Part shown: in pieces, positions 33,045-41,408 of the stretch
Layout of the letters: each line of letters begins with the position of its first letter
Numbering within the stretch: position 1 is the stretch's first letter
NCBI RefSeq assembly: GCF_017811815.1
Contig: NZ_JADKZI010000006.1
Location: 104,135 to 168,134, forward strand
Origin: Flavonifractor sp. AGMB03687
GTDB taxonomy: Bacteria; Bacillota; Clostridia; Oscillospirales; Oscillospiraceae
DNA: 64,000 nucleotides
Direction of reading: 5' to 3'
The notes under the pieces: generated by a model
The model's database searches: none
The model's input: the letters and a program-made list of their open reading frames with translations, nothing else
What the model was told of the DNA's origin: nothing
Translations under genes and position numbers: made by a program

Positions 33045-34232
33045 ATGTTTGAAAACTATACCTCCGCTTCGGTCAACATGCCCGCGGTCCTGATCGCCAA
33101 CGGGCTGGGGATCTGTCTCATGCTGGCCATTTTGCTCAGCCGATACAGACGAACCAGGACCACCTCCATAGACGGGAAATTGTTTTACAGCATGTGTCTG
33201 CTCTGCTTTGTCCTCTGCACGGTGGAGACGACAGGCTTTCTGCTGGAAGGGCAGACCTTCTTCCCTGCCCGGCAGCTGTCCCTCCTGTGCAGTGCGGTGA
33301 CGCTGTGCCTGGCGGCCGTCCTCGCCTTCCTCTGGATCTGCTATGTGGATTACCGGCTGTTCCAGGACCATGCCCGGCTAGAAAAATACTATCCCTTCGC
33401 AGCCATCCCCGCCCTCCTCATCTGTGCAGCCGCCGTGTGCAACCTCTTTTCCGCTGTATTTTTCTGGGTCACGGAGGATAACGTATATTACCGCACCCCC
33501 CTGTTCCTCCTGCCCTGTGCAGTGGTATACTGCTACATCACCTACGGTGCGGTGCTCTCCTACCACTACCGGAAGCGGTCGAGCCTGTATCTGTTCATGC
33601 CGGTGCTGACTTTTTTGATCCCCGTATATCTGGGCAGCATCATCCAGCTGACCACCTACGGCATCGCCCTGATCTGGGTCTCGGTGGCTTTGGGCCTCAC
33701 CCTCCTGTACATCAGCCTGCAAAGTGAGGACATCTACCTGGATCCGCTGACCAACCTGTATAACCGCAATTACCTGATGCACTACATGGACCGCATTCCC
33801 AGACAGATCCGGGCGGGCATGCACATGACCGGGATCCTGCTGGATGTAAACGGTTTTAAGCACATCAACGACACCTACGGACACATCCGGGGCGACGGCG
33901 TTCTGCGGGCCGTGGGACAGATCCTGCTCCGGGCCACCAGCGACAGCCGCGCGGCAGTGGTGCGGTACGGCGGCGATGTGTTTCTGGTCCTTCTGCCCAC
34001 CTCCCGACCGGAGGAGATCCAGCGCATTCAGGACAACATTGCCCGGGAGCTCTGTCAATACAACCGTTCCGGCAATGCTCCCCTTCCGGTCTCCTTCTCC
34101 GCCGGGATCTCAGAATTGCAGGAATCCGACCTGTTTCAGTTCTTCCAGGACATGGACCGGGCCATGTATCAGGAGAAAAAAGCCTTCTATCTGAGTACCT
34201 TCGGAAACATTCGTTCCGACGGCACCCAATAG
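33045..34232 (+). CDS. Membrane GGDEF-domain protein (variant motif)
   Basis: 395 residues. About seven hydrophobic segments fill residues 10-225, resembling a 7TM sensor; a GGDEF domain follows (about 235-390) with the conserved LDPLTNLYNRNYL start and D-V-N-G-F-K-H-I-N-D-T-Y-G-H. The signature itself is R-Y-G-G-D-V-F: the metal-binding third position (D) is kept but the fourth residue is Val instead of Glu, so diguanylate cyclase activity is uncertain. No RxxD inhibitory site is obvious. ATG 33045 follows GAAAGGAGG by 7 bases. First gene of the c-di-GMP island. Confidence 0.88.
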   Translation: MFENYTSASVNMPAVLIANGLGICLMLAILLSRYRRTRTTSIDGKLFYSMCLLCFVLCTVETTGFLLEGQTFFPARQLSLLCSAVTLCLAAVLAFLWICYVDYRLFQDHARLEKYYPFAAIPALLICAAAVCNLFSAVFFWVTEDNVYYRTPLFLLPCAVVYCYITYGAVLSYHYRKRSSLYLFMPVLTFLIPVYLGSIIQLTTYGIALIWVSVALGLTLLYISLQSEDIYLDPLTNLYNRNYLMHYMDRIPRQIRAGMHMTGILLDVNGFKHINDTYGHIRGDGVLRAVGQILLRATSDSRAAVVRYGGDVFLVLLPTSRPEEIQRIQDNIARELCQYNRSGNAPLPVSFSAGISELQESDLFQFFQDMDRAMYQEKKAFYLSTFGNIRSDGTQ

Positions 34233-34259
34233 CAGGCAGGCGATGGGAGTATATTGGAT

Positions 34260-36815
34260 ATGATGACGCGAAAGGTTCATCCCACAGGGATCCGCCTGAT
34301 TCTGAATGGAATCCTTCTGATCTTTGTGGCGGCGCTGCTGGTATTTGCCATTGTACTGGTGCGAACCAAGCTGCTGCAAAATGCCCAGAGCCTGGGTATG
34401 GCGCTGGTCCACAGCTACGCCCTGGAAGAGGAAATGAACATCAGCGCACTGGAGATGCACTTCAACATTGCCGGCGAATATCTGGACGAGATGATTGCCG
34501 CCGGGGAGGACAACGATCAGCTCCAGGCCTGGCTGACCGGCTACTTCCATAAATTCACCGACGCCATGGGCACCGGCGTGGCTGACTTCTACGCCGTGGT
34601 GGACGGCAAGATCATTGCCGCCAATCCATGGGAGGGGGATGAGACCTATCCCTATCAAGAGGCCGCCTGGTACCGCGACGCACTGGCCTCGGACGGTCAG
34701 GTCGCACGGGGAACCATCTACCAGGCCGCCATCACCGGCCAGCTGATCTTTACCATTTCCAAGGCCCTGGACAGCGAGAACAATGTGGTGGCTATGGATG
34801 TGTACATCCAAAACGATTCCCTCCACAACAACGCCCAGATCCTGCCCCAAAACTCCTCCTACTACCTATGTGATGAGAACGGCGTGCTGCTCTACTCCAT
34901 AACCAAATGGAACGTGGATGCCCAGCGTACACAGGCCTACATCGACTACCTGATGTCCGGCATTGCCGACGGCTCTCTTTTGGCCCATGACGCCACCATT
35001 CAGGACCCGGAAGGGGTCACCCGCGGCGTCTACTATCAGGAGATGAACAACGGCTGGACGGTTATCATGACCATGCCCATCCAGCAGATCCTGATGGGCG
35101 AGGAAAACACCGTCATTCTCATCCTGTCCGGCGTGGCAGTGTTCCTGTTCCTCATCCTGATCTTCATGACCATCCAGGACATGATCAAGAGCCGGGTGAT
35201 GAAAAAGGCCGACGATACCGCCCGTATTCTGGGCGATTCCTTTTACTCGATCTACCGGGTCAATGTTAAAACCGGTACCTATGAATGCTTCAAGCTCTAT
35301 GATGACCTACGGGGCAAGGTGCCCATGAAGGGGTCCTACGCCTCACTCCTGGAGGCCTTGCGTCCTCTGGCTACCCCCAGCACGTTTCAGGCCTTCAAGG
35401 CCAACTTCAGCCTGGATAGCATCTCCCAACGGATGGAGCAGGGTATTCCCGACTACGGCGGCGACTATCAGCGCCGTTTCGGCGATACCTACCGCTGGAT
35501 GAATATCCGCACCCTCTATGATCCCGAGCTGGCTCCCGATGAGGTCATCCTCTGCTTCCGGGATGTGGACGAAGAAAAACGCCGGGAGATCCAGCACACC
35601 ATCATTCTCCAGGATGCGCTGGATGCCGCTCAGAAGAGCACCAAGGCCAAATCGGAATTCTTCAGCAACATGTCCCACGACATGCGCACCCCCCTCAACG
35701 CCATCATCGGCTGCTGCGATCTGGCAGAAAAGACCCATAATGCCGAAGACCATCAGAAGGTGTGGGAATACATCAAAAAGATCCAGTTCTCCGCCGATCA
35801 GCTTCTGAATCTCATCAACGACATTCTGGAGCTGTCCAGAATGGAGGCCGGCAAAAACAATCTGGATCAGAAGGAACTGGATCTCAGCCAGCTTCTGCTC
35901 AAGCTGGCCGATCTCTTCCAGGACCGCGCCCAGGCGGAGGGCAAACGCCTGGAGATCAACATCGACCTCCAGAACCCCATCGTGATGGGCGACGAGAAAA
36001 AGCTCACCCAGATCATCAACAACCTGCTGTCCAACGCCGTCAAGTATACCGACCCCGGCGGATCTATCACCCTGGAGGCTCGCCAGTTCTCCTTCCAGCA
36101 GCACAACAAATATCAGATCGTGGTGGAGGATACCGGCGTGGGCATGTCCCCCTCCTTCCTGGAGTACCTGTTTGACCCCTACTCCCGGGAGACCGCTTTC
36201 TCCTCCCACCCCACGGTGGGTACCGGCCTGGGCATGTCCATCGTCAAGAGCCTGGTCCAGCAGATGAGCGGCGAGATCTCGGTGGACAGCACCCTGGGCG
36301 TGGGCACCCGCTTCACCGTGACCATCCCGCTGAAGACCGTGTATCAGCCGGAGGCTGAGGCCCCAGTTTCTGAACCGGAGGAGGCCGACGCCCCCTTCGA
36401 CTGGACTGGCCGGACCATTCTGGCGGCGGAGGACAACGAGCTCAACCGGGAGATCGTCACCGAGATCCTCCACCAGTTCGGCGCACAGGTCCTCACCGCG
36501 GTCAACGGCACCGAGGCGGTGCAGACCTTCCTGGCCGCCCAGCCCTTCTCCATCGACGCCATCCTGATGGATATGCAGATGCCGGAGATGGACGGCTGTC
36601 AGGCGTCGGCCGCCATCCGCGGCTCCGGCCGGACCGACGCCGGCGGGATTCCCATTGTGGCGGTGACCGCCAATGCCTTTGCCGAGGACATCGCCCGCAC
36701 CACCCAGGCGGGCATGAACGACCACATATCCAAGCCCATTGATACCAAGCAGCTGAAGCAGATCCTGGAGAAGCTCATCGCGGATTGGGAAGCCGAACGG
36801 GATCTTCCCCAGTAA
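34260..36815 (+). CDS. Hybrid sensor histidine kinase/response regulator
   Basis: 851 residues: transmembrane helix at ~10-32, a large extracellular dCache-like sensor (~35-285), a second helix (~288-308), a PAS-like region, the HisKA box FFSNMSHDMRTPLNA (His near residue 473), the HATPase N, G1 and G2 boxes (NNLLSNAVKYT, VEDTGVGMS, GTGLGMSI) and a C-terminal receiver domain whose Asp is in ILMDMQMPEMDG (~768). It should start a phosphorelay through its receiver to the HPt protein at 37923 and on to the HD-GYP regulator. ATG 34260 is 10 bases after GGGAG; TTG 34254 is an alternative. Confidence 0.93.
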   Translation: MMTRKVHPTGIRLILNGILLIFVAALLVFAIVLVRTKLLQNAQSLGMALVHSYALEEEMNISALEMHFNIAGEYLDEMIAAGEDNDQLQAWLTGYFHKFTDAMGTGVADFYAVVDGKIIAANPWEGDETYPYQEAAWYRDALASDGQVARGTIYQAAITGQLIFTISKALDSENNVVAMDVYIQNDSLHNNAQILPQNSSYYLCDENGVLLYSITKWNVDAQRTQAYIDYLMSGIADGSLLAHDATIQDPEGVTRGVYYQEMNNGWTVIMTMPIQQILMGEENTVILILSGVAVFLFLILIFMTIQDMIKSRVMKKADDTARILGDSFYSIYRVNVKTGTYECFKLYDDLRGKVPMKGSYASLLEALRPLATPSTFQAFKANFSLDSISQRMEQGIPDYGGDYQRRFGDTYRWMNIRTLYDPELAPDEVILCFRDVDEEKRREIQHTIILQDALDAAQKSTKAKSEFFSNMSHDMRTPLNAIIGCCDLAEKTHNAEDHQKVWEYIKKIQFSADQLLNLINDILELSRMEAGKNNLDQKELDLSQLLLKLADLFQDRAQAEGKRLEINIDLQNPIVMGDEKKLTQIINNLLSNAVKYTDPGGSITLEARQFSFQQHNKYQIVVEDTGVGMSPSFLEYLFDPYSRETAFSSHPTVGTGLGMSIVKSLVQQMSGEISVDSTLGVGTRFTVTIPLKTVYQPEAEAPVSEPEEADAPFDWTGRTILAAEDNELNREIVTEILHQFGAQVLTAVNGTEAVQTFLAAQPFSIDAILMDMQMPEMDGCQASAAIRGSGRTDAGGIPIVAVTANAFAEDIARTTQAGMNDHISKPIDTKQLKQILEKLIADWEAERDLPQ

Positions 36816-36840
36816 CATTCCAGATGGGAGGACGGGCAAA

Positions 36841-37920
36841 TTGAGCGACGCGAAGGAAGAGGCACTTCTTATCGTAGATGATGAGGAGATCAACCGGGCC
36901 ATATTGGCTAACATTTTTTCCTCCGAATATGCTATAATTGAAGCAGAGGACGGGCAGGAGAGCCTGGACCTCATTGAATCCAATCCCAATGGGCTGAGCG
37001 CTATCCTGTTGGATGTGGTCATGCCCCGGCTCAACGGCATCGAGGTGCTGCGCCGGCTGTATCAGACGGGCCTGACCGAGCGTATCCCGGTCTTTCTCAT
37101 CACCGCCGACATCGGCAGCTCCACCATGCGGGAGGCCTACAACCTGGGGGTCATGGATGTGATCCAGAAGCCGGTTGTGCCCTACATCGTCCGGCGACGG
37201 GTCAACTCGGTGGTGGAGCTCTTCCGGGCCCGGCGCAGACTGGGCGCCGAGGTGGAGCGGCAGCGGGACCAGCTGCTTCTCCAGGCCCAGCAGCTGGCTG
37301 AGATGGGCATGGGCATGGTGGAGGCCCTGGCCACCGCCATCGAATTCCGCAGCGACGAGTCGGGCGAGCACGTACACCGCATCCACGACATCACCTGCCA
37401 CCTGCTGAGCAACACCCCGCTGGGCGAGGGCCTGACCCAGGAGCAGATCCGTCAGATCGGCCTGGGGGCGGTCACCCACGACGTGGGCAAGATCTCCATC
37501 CCCGACGCCGTTCTCAACAAGAAGGGCCGTCTGACGGCGGAGGAGTTTGAGCTGATGAAGACCCACACCGTCAGGGGCGCCGAGCTGCTCTCCCGGATCC
37601 CCCAGATGCGGGAGCACGCCGCCTACCGCTACGCCTACGACATCGCCCTGCACCACCACGAGCGCTGGGACGGCCGGGGATATCCCGACGGTCTGGTGGG
37701 CGACCAGACCCCCATCTGGACCCAGATCGTGTCGCTGGCCGACGTGTACGACGCCCTGGTGAGCAAGCGGTGCTACAAAGACGCCTTCCCCGCCCACACC
37801 GCCATGGACATGATCCTGCGGGGGGAGTGCGGTACCTTCAATCCCAGGCTGCTGGAGTACTTCTGCCAGGCGGAGCCGGTGCTGCGCCAATTTTATCCGC
37901 CTGTGAAGGGAGTGGGCTGA
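36841..37920 (+). CDS. Response regulator with HD-GYP domain (c-di-GMP phosphodiesterase)
   Basis: 359 residues. Receiver domain at 1-125 with phosphoacceptor Asp in ILLDVVMPRLNG (~57), then an HD-GYP domain (~150-350) with G-E-H-V-H-R-I, THDVGK and HHERWDGRGYPDGL, so the metal and GYP residues are complete. HD-GYP proteins hydrolyse c-di-GMP to GMP. The start is TTG at 36841 with GGGAGG upstream. Phosphorylation by the neighbouring hybrid kinase, via the HPt protein, should set its activity. Confidence 0.94.
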   Translation: MSDAKEEALLIVDDEEINRAILANIFSSEYAIIEAEDGQESLDLIESNPNGLSAILLDVVMPRLNGIEVLRRLYQTGLTERIPVFLITADIGSSTMREAYNLGVMDVIQKPVVPYIVRRRVNSVVELFRARRRLGAEVERQRDQLLLQAQQLAEMGMGMVEALATAIEFRSDESGEHVHRIHDITCHLLSNTPLGEGLTQEQIRQIGLGAVTHDVGKISIPDAVLNKKGRLTAEEFELMKTHTVRGAELLSRIPQMREHAAYRYAYDIALHHHERWDGRGYPDGLVGDQTPIWTQIVSLADVYDALVSKRCYKDAFPAHTAMDMILRGECGTFNPRLLEYFCQAEPVLRQFYPPVKGVG

Positions 37921-37922
37921 CC

Positions 37923-38279
37923 ATGGACGAGAACAAGAGACAGCGGCTGGAGGAGGCCGGCATCGACGTGGCCGACGCCCTGGCCCGCTTCATGGACAAC
38001 GAGGCGCTGATGTTCAAATTCCTGCTCCGCTTTCCCGAGGATAAAAACTTCCCCCTGCTGAAGCAGGCCCTGGACAGCGGGGACGCCGCCCAGGCCTTTG
38101 AGGCGGCCCACACCCTCAAGGGGGTGGCGGGAAACCTGGCCATGACCGAGCTGTTCCGGCAGGTGAGCCTTCTGACGGAGGACCTGCGGGGGCAGAACCT
38201 CTCCGCTGCCCGGGCCAGAATGCCCGCTCTGGAGGCATGTTATGCCCGGATCATCGCCGCACTCAGGGAGCTGAGCTGA
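37923..38279 (+). CDS. Histidine phosphotransfer (HPt) protein
   Basis: 118 residues, an all-helical HPt domain with the phosphorylated His in EAAHTLKGVAGNL (~residue 59). It would carry phosphate from the hybrid kinase's receiver domain to the HD-GYP regulator. ATG 37923 is two bases after the previous stop, so translation is coupled. The c-di-GMP riboswitch follows 10 bases after its stop. Confidence 0.92.
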   Translation: MDENKRQRLEEAGIDVADALARFMDNEALMFKFLLRFPEDKNFPLLKQALDSGDAAQAFEAAHTLKGVAGNLAMTELFRQVSLLTEDLRGQNLSAARARMPALEACYARIIAALRELS

Positions 38280-38289
38280 CCATTCAATT

Positions 38290-38367
38290 TCATATTTGGC
38301 AAAGCCGTCGAAAGGCGGCGACGCAAAGCTGTGAGTCTACGGCAATCATTGCTACGATCGTCAAGCT
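38290..38367 (+). promoter_or_regulatory. Cyclic-di-GMP-I (GEMM-I) riboswitch
   Basis: The hallmarks are all present: GGCAAAGCCG opens the P2 stem, a GAAA tetraloop follows (GTCGAAAGGC), then the invariant GACGCAAAGC, the P3 stem (GTGAGTCTACGGC) and the closing TCAAGC strand. Directly after it comes a strong terminator whose 5' arm overlaps the end of the aptamer. Thus c-di-GMP decides whether transcription reaches the genes from 38429 on; which state is ON cannot be read with certainty, though the overlap of P1 and the terminator arm suggests that folding competes. Confidence 0.92.
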
Positions 38368-38412
38368 GCAAAAACCTCTTCCCCAAGCGGGAGAGATTTT
38401 TGCAGCTTTTTT
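38364..38412 (+). terminator. Terminator of the c-di-GMP riboswitch
   Basis: AGCTGCAAAAA pairs with TTTTTGCAGCT around an inner stem (CTCTTCCCC...GGGAGAG) and is followed by six T. Its 5' arm overlaps the last bases of the aptamer, giving the expected expression platform. Confidence 0.92.
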
Positions 38413-38428
38413 GTTTGGAGGTGCCCTT

Positions 38429-38602
38429 TTGAACGAGGTCTACCGGCAGGAAAAGAAATATTTTATGAACCTGGTGGAAATGCAGCGGCTCATGGGTCTT
38501 TTCGATCAGGTCATGATCCAGGACCCCCACAACGGAGCCCGAGGTTACTCCATCCGCTCCCTCTATTTCGACTCCCTGGATGAGCGGGATTATTACCAAT
38601 GA
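38429..38602 (+). pseudogene. VTC-domain protein (polyphosphate polymerase-like), truncated
   Basis: From TTG 38429 (GGAGG upstream), 57 residues match the start of VTC-domain proteins: Y-R-x-E-K-K-Y at the N-terminus and the strand motif YSIRSLYFDSLDERDYYQ, then TGA. The normal domain has more than 200 residues. The sequence then passes straight into the C-terminal half of a CotH protein in another frame, so the rest of this gene and the start of the next were deleted. It is the first gene behind the c-di-GMP riboswitch. Confidence 0.85.
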
Positions 38603-39206
38603 CTTCTCAAATTTTGAAAAAAGCCTATACTCCTATGACTATGATACCGAGCCCAACGCCTGGTGGAATGACGCAGATATCGACTCCCTTGTGGAGTATT
38701 TCATCCTCAACGAGTTTATCTGCAACTATGAGGTAGGCGCGCGGAGTACATACGTGTACAAGAATCTCCAGGGCAAGTTCAAAATGTGTATGTGGGACTT
38801 AAACACCTGCTGCGGCAATATGGTCGTCCGGGACCCCATGCATTTTGAAATGCAGTATCTGACCTGGTACTACATGCTGAGCAAAGACGAGCGGTTTGTC
38901 AATCGTCTGATCGACCGCTACCGTGATTTGCGCACCACCTACCTCAGCGAAGATTACCTCAACCAGTACATTGACGACGTGGTGGCCTGGCTTGGTCCAG
39001 CAATTGACCGAAACTTTCAAGTGTGGGGCTATACATTTGAAACATTTACGCCGCTGCGGCCTATGAATCGGAACCCAGCCGATTATGACGAGGCTATTTT
39101 TCAACTAAAAGATTTTATCCATACTCGGGGCACCTGGATGGATGAGAACATTGAGATCCTCCTGCAATATTGCCACGAGTCCAAAATCAAAAAGTTCAAT
39201 CACTGA
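38593..39206 (+). pseudogene. CotH-kinase-family protein, C-terminal fragment
   Basis: About 200 residues match the C-terminal part of CotH proteins (spore-coat or cell-surface protein kinases): DSLVEYFILNEFICNYEVGA, then KFKMCMWDLNTCCGN, the usual site of catalytic W-D-L-N, and so on to the end. The N-terminal half with the ATP-binding part is missing, and there is no ribosome site; the frame opens only by chance (ATG 38580). In relatives a VTC gene, a DUF4956 membrane gene and cotH stand together, so a deletion of roughly 2 kb is inferred. Confidence 0.85.
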
Positions 39207-39227
39207 TACCGAAAGGAGGCACACACC

Positions 39228-41408
39228 ATAAAAAAGTTCATTATCGCGGCTTTGGTCGTGGTGCTGCTCTTCTTCGGCTGGAATGTTGCCTACTACCGTC
39301 TGGGGATCTACATCGACCTGGACCCGGACGCCCCGGTGACCACCTTTATGACCACCGACGAGGACACCATTTATATGTTGCGGGACGGCGCCTATGAGCC
39401 CTTTGAGATTCGGGGCGTCAATATGGGCGTGGGCCTCCCCGGAAAGTGGGCCACCGACTATGCCATCGATCAGGAGACTTACCTGCGCTGGTTCTCCATG
39501 ATCCAGGAGATGGGCGTCAACACGGTGCGGGTCTACACCATCCTCCAGGACGACTTCTATAACGCCTTCTATGAATACAACACCCAGCGGGAAGCGGCAG
39601 GAGAGGAACCCCTGTGGCTTATCCACGGCGTGTGGGTCAACGACTACATCCAAAACTCCCACCGGGACGCCTACGACGATTCCTTCCGGCAGACCCTGAT
39701 GGACGACTGCCGGACGGTGGTGGATGTGCTGCACGGAAAAAAGAACCTCTCCCTGGGCTACGGCCTGGGGTCCGGCTCCTACCGGAAGGACGTGTCCTCC
39801 TGGGTGATCGCCTACATCATTGGCGTGGAGTGGGAGGACGTGACCGTCACCTACACCGACCACAAGTACCCGGAGCGGAACCAGTATCAGGGCACCTATC
39901 TCTGCACCACCGAGGACGCCTCCCCCTTCGAGGCCATGCTGTGCGAGGTGGGCGACCAGATGATCGCTTATGAGAGCAATCGCTACAAGCAGCAGCGGCT
40001 GGTGGCCTTCTCCAACTGGCCCACCACTGATCCATTCATCTATCCCAGCGCCATCACTGAATTTTTTATGAAGTGCGCAGCTGTGGATGTAGAGCACATC
40101 AAAACCACAGACCATTTCTTATCGGGCCATTTTGCTTCTTACCATGTGTATCCCTACTATCCGGATTACCTGAATTATATGCTCCATCCGGTAAAAACCA
40201 CTGGCTCCACCTATTTCGATGCCAACGCGGTTTATGGCACCCGTCAAATCGGGCCTCCAATCGAAACCTATCTTCCCGGCGGCGCCCAGGCCGACTATCT
40301 GGACTATAACGGACAGATCAACACCTACTACACCTACCTCAAGGCCCTCACCAACTACCACACCATGCCGGTGGTGATCTCCGAATACGGCGTGTCCACC
40401 GGCCGGGGTATGGCCCAGCGGGACTACAACACCGGCCGCAACCAGGGGCATATGTCCGAGCAGGAGCAGGGTGAGGCCCTCATCGCGTGCTATGAGGACA
40501 TTATGAACGCCGGCTGTGCGGGCAGCTGCGTCTTTACCTGGCAGGACGAGTGGTTCAAGCGGACCTGGAACACCATGTTCGCCGTGGATCTGCTCAACAC
40601 CCCCTACTGGAGCGACTACCAGACCAATGAGCAGTATTTCGGTCTACTGGCCTTCGATCCCGGGGAGGAGGAGAGCATCTGCTACCCCGACGGGGACACC
40701 TCGGAGTGGACTCAGGAGAATCTGCTGCTGGAAAGCGACGGCCTGTCCCTCTCCATGAAATACGACGAGAAATACATCTATTTCTATGTAGAGGGCTTTG
40801 ACCCGGACAGCCAGGTCCTGTTCCTCCCCATAGACGTGACCCCTAAAACGGGCAGCACTTACTGCCAAATGTACGACATTTCCTTTGAGCAGGCCTGTGA
40901 TTTTCTCATGGTCATTGACGGCGCGGACAACAGCCGTCTGCTGGTCCAGGAGCGGTATGAGGTGCTGCGGGCCATGTATCTCCGGGAGACGGAAAACCGG
41001 GACCCCTACCTCAATCCGGTGGATGCGGACACCCCGGTGTTCAAGCCCATCCATCTGATGCTCCAGACCGCCACGTCCCTGCTGACCGGCAACTGGGAGG
41101 CCACCGCCGAGACCTACGAGACCGGCATCCTCCGCTGCGGCAACGGCAACCCGGACGACCCGGACTTTGACTCTCTCACCGACTTCTGCTTCTCCGAAAA
41201 CGGGGTGGAGATCCGAATTCCCTGGCAGCTGCTCAACTTCTCCAATCCCTCGGAAATGATGATCCACGACGACTACTACGAGCACTACGGCGTAGAAAAC
41301 TTGCACATCGATGAGATCTATGTGGGGGCTGCTGTTTCCGGCAACACGGAGGGGCGAATCCACATGGCATCCTTCCACCTGGAGGGCTGGGGAAAGGATG
41401 TCACCTAA
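39228..41408 (+). CDS. Membrane-anchored TIM-barrel glycoside-hydrolase-like protein (ATA start?)
   Basis: About 726 residues. An N-terminal signal anchor (KKFIIAALVVVLLFFGWNVA) precedes a clan GH-A-like barrel: FEIRGVNMGVG at strand 1, MGVNTVRVYTI, YIIGVEWEDV at the acid/base strand and VVISEYGVS at the nucleophile strand, then a C-terminal beta-rich domain (from ~480). The family resembles proteins of exopolysaccharide loci; the acid/base region (V-E-W-E instead of N-E) is unusual. AAAGGAGG stands 8 bases before codon ATA 39228; no ATG or GTG is available before the anchor, and TTG 39252 would lose the basic part of the anchor. So either ATA is used or the start codon is mutated. Confidence 0.8.
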   Translation: MKKFIIAALVVVLLFFGWNVAYYRLGIYIDLDPDAPVTTFMTTDEDTIYMLRDGAYEPFEIRGVNMGVGLPGKWATDYAIDQETYLRWFSMIQEMGVNTVRVYTILQDDFYNAFYEYNTQREAAGEEPLWLIHGVWVNDYIQNSHRDAYDDSFRQTLMDDCRTVVDVLHGKKNLSLGYGLGSGSYRKDVSSWVIAYIIGVEWEDVTVTYTDHKYPERNQYQGTYLCTTEDASPFEAMLCEVGDQMIAYESNRYKQQRLVAFSNWPTTDPFIYPSAITEFFMKCAAVDVEHIKTTDHFLSGHFASYHVYPYYPDYLNYMLHPVKTTGSTYFDANAVYGTRQIGPPIETYLPGGAQADYLDYNGQINTYYTYLKALTNYHTMPVVISEYGVSTGRGMAQRDYNTGRNQGHMSEQEQGEALIACYEDIMNAGCAGSCVFTWQDEWFKRTWNTMFAVDLLNTPYWSDYQTNEQYFGLLAFDPGEEESICYPDGDTSEWTQENLLLESDGLSLSMKYDEKYIYFYVEGFDPDSQVLFLPIDVTPKTGSTYCQMYDISFEQACDFLMVIDGADNSRLLVQERYEVLRAMYLRETENRDPYLNPVDADTPVFKPIHLMLQTATSLLTGNWEATAETYETGILRCGNGNPDDPDFDSLTDFCFSENGVEIRIPWQLLNFSNPSEMMIHDDYYEHYGVENLHIDEIYVGAAVSGNTEGRIHMASFHLEGWGKDVT

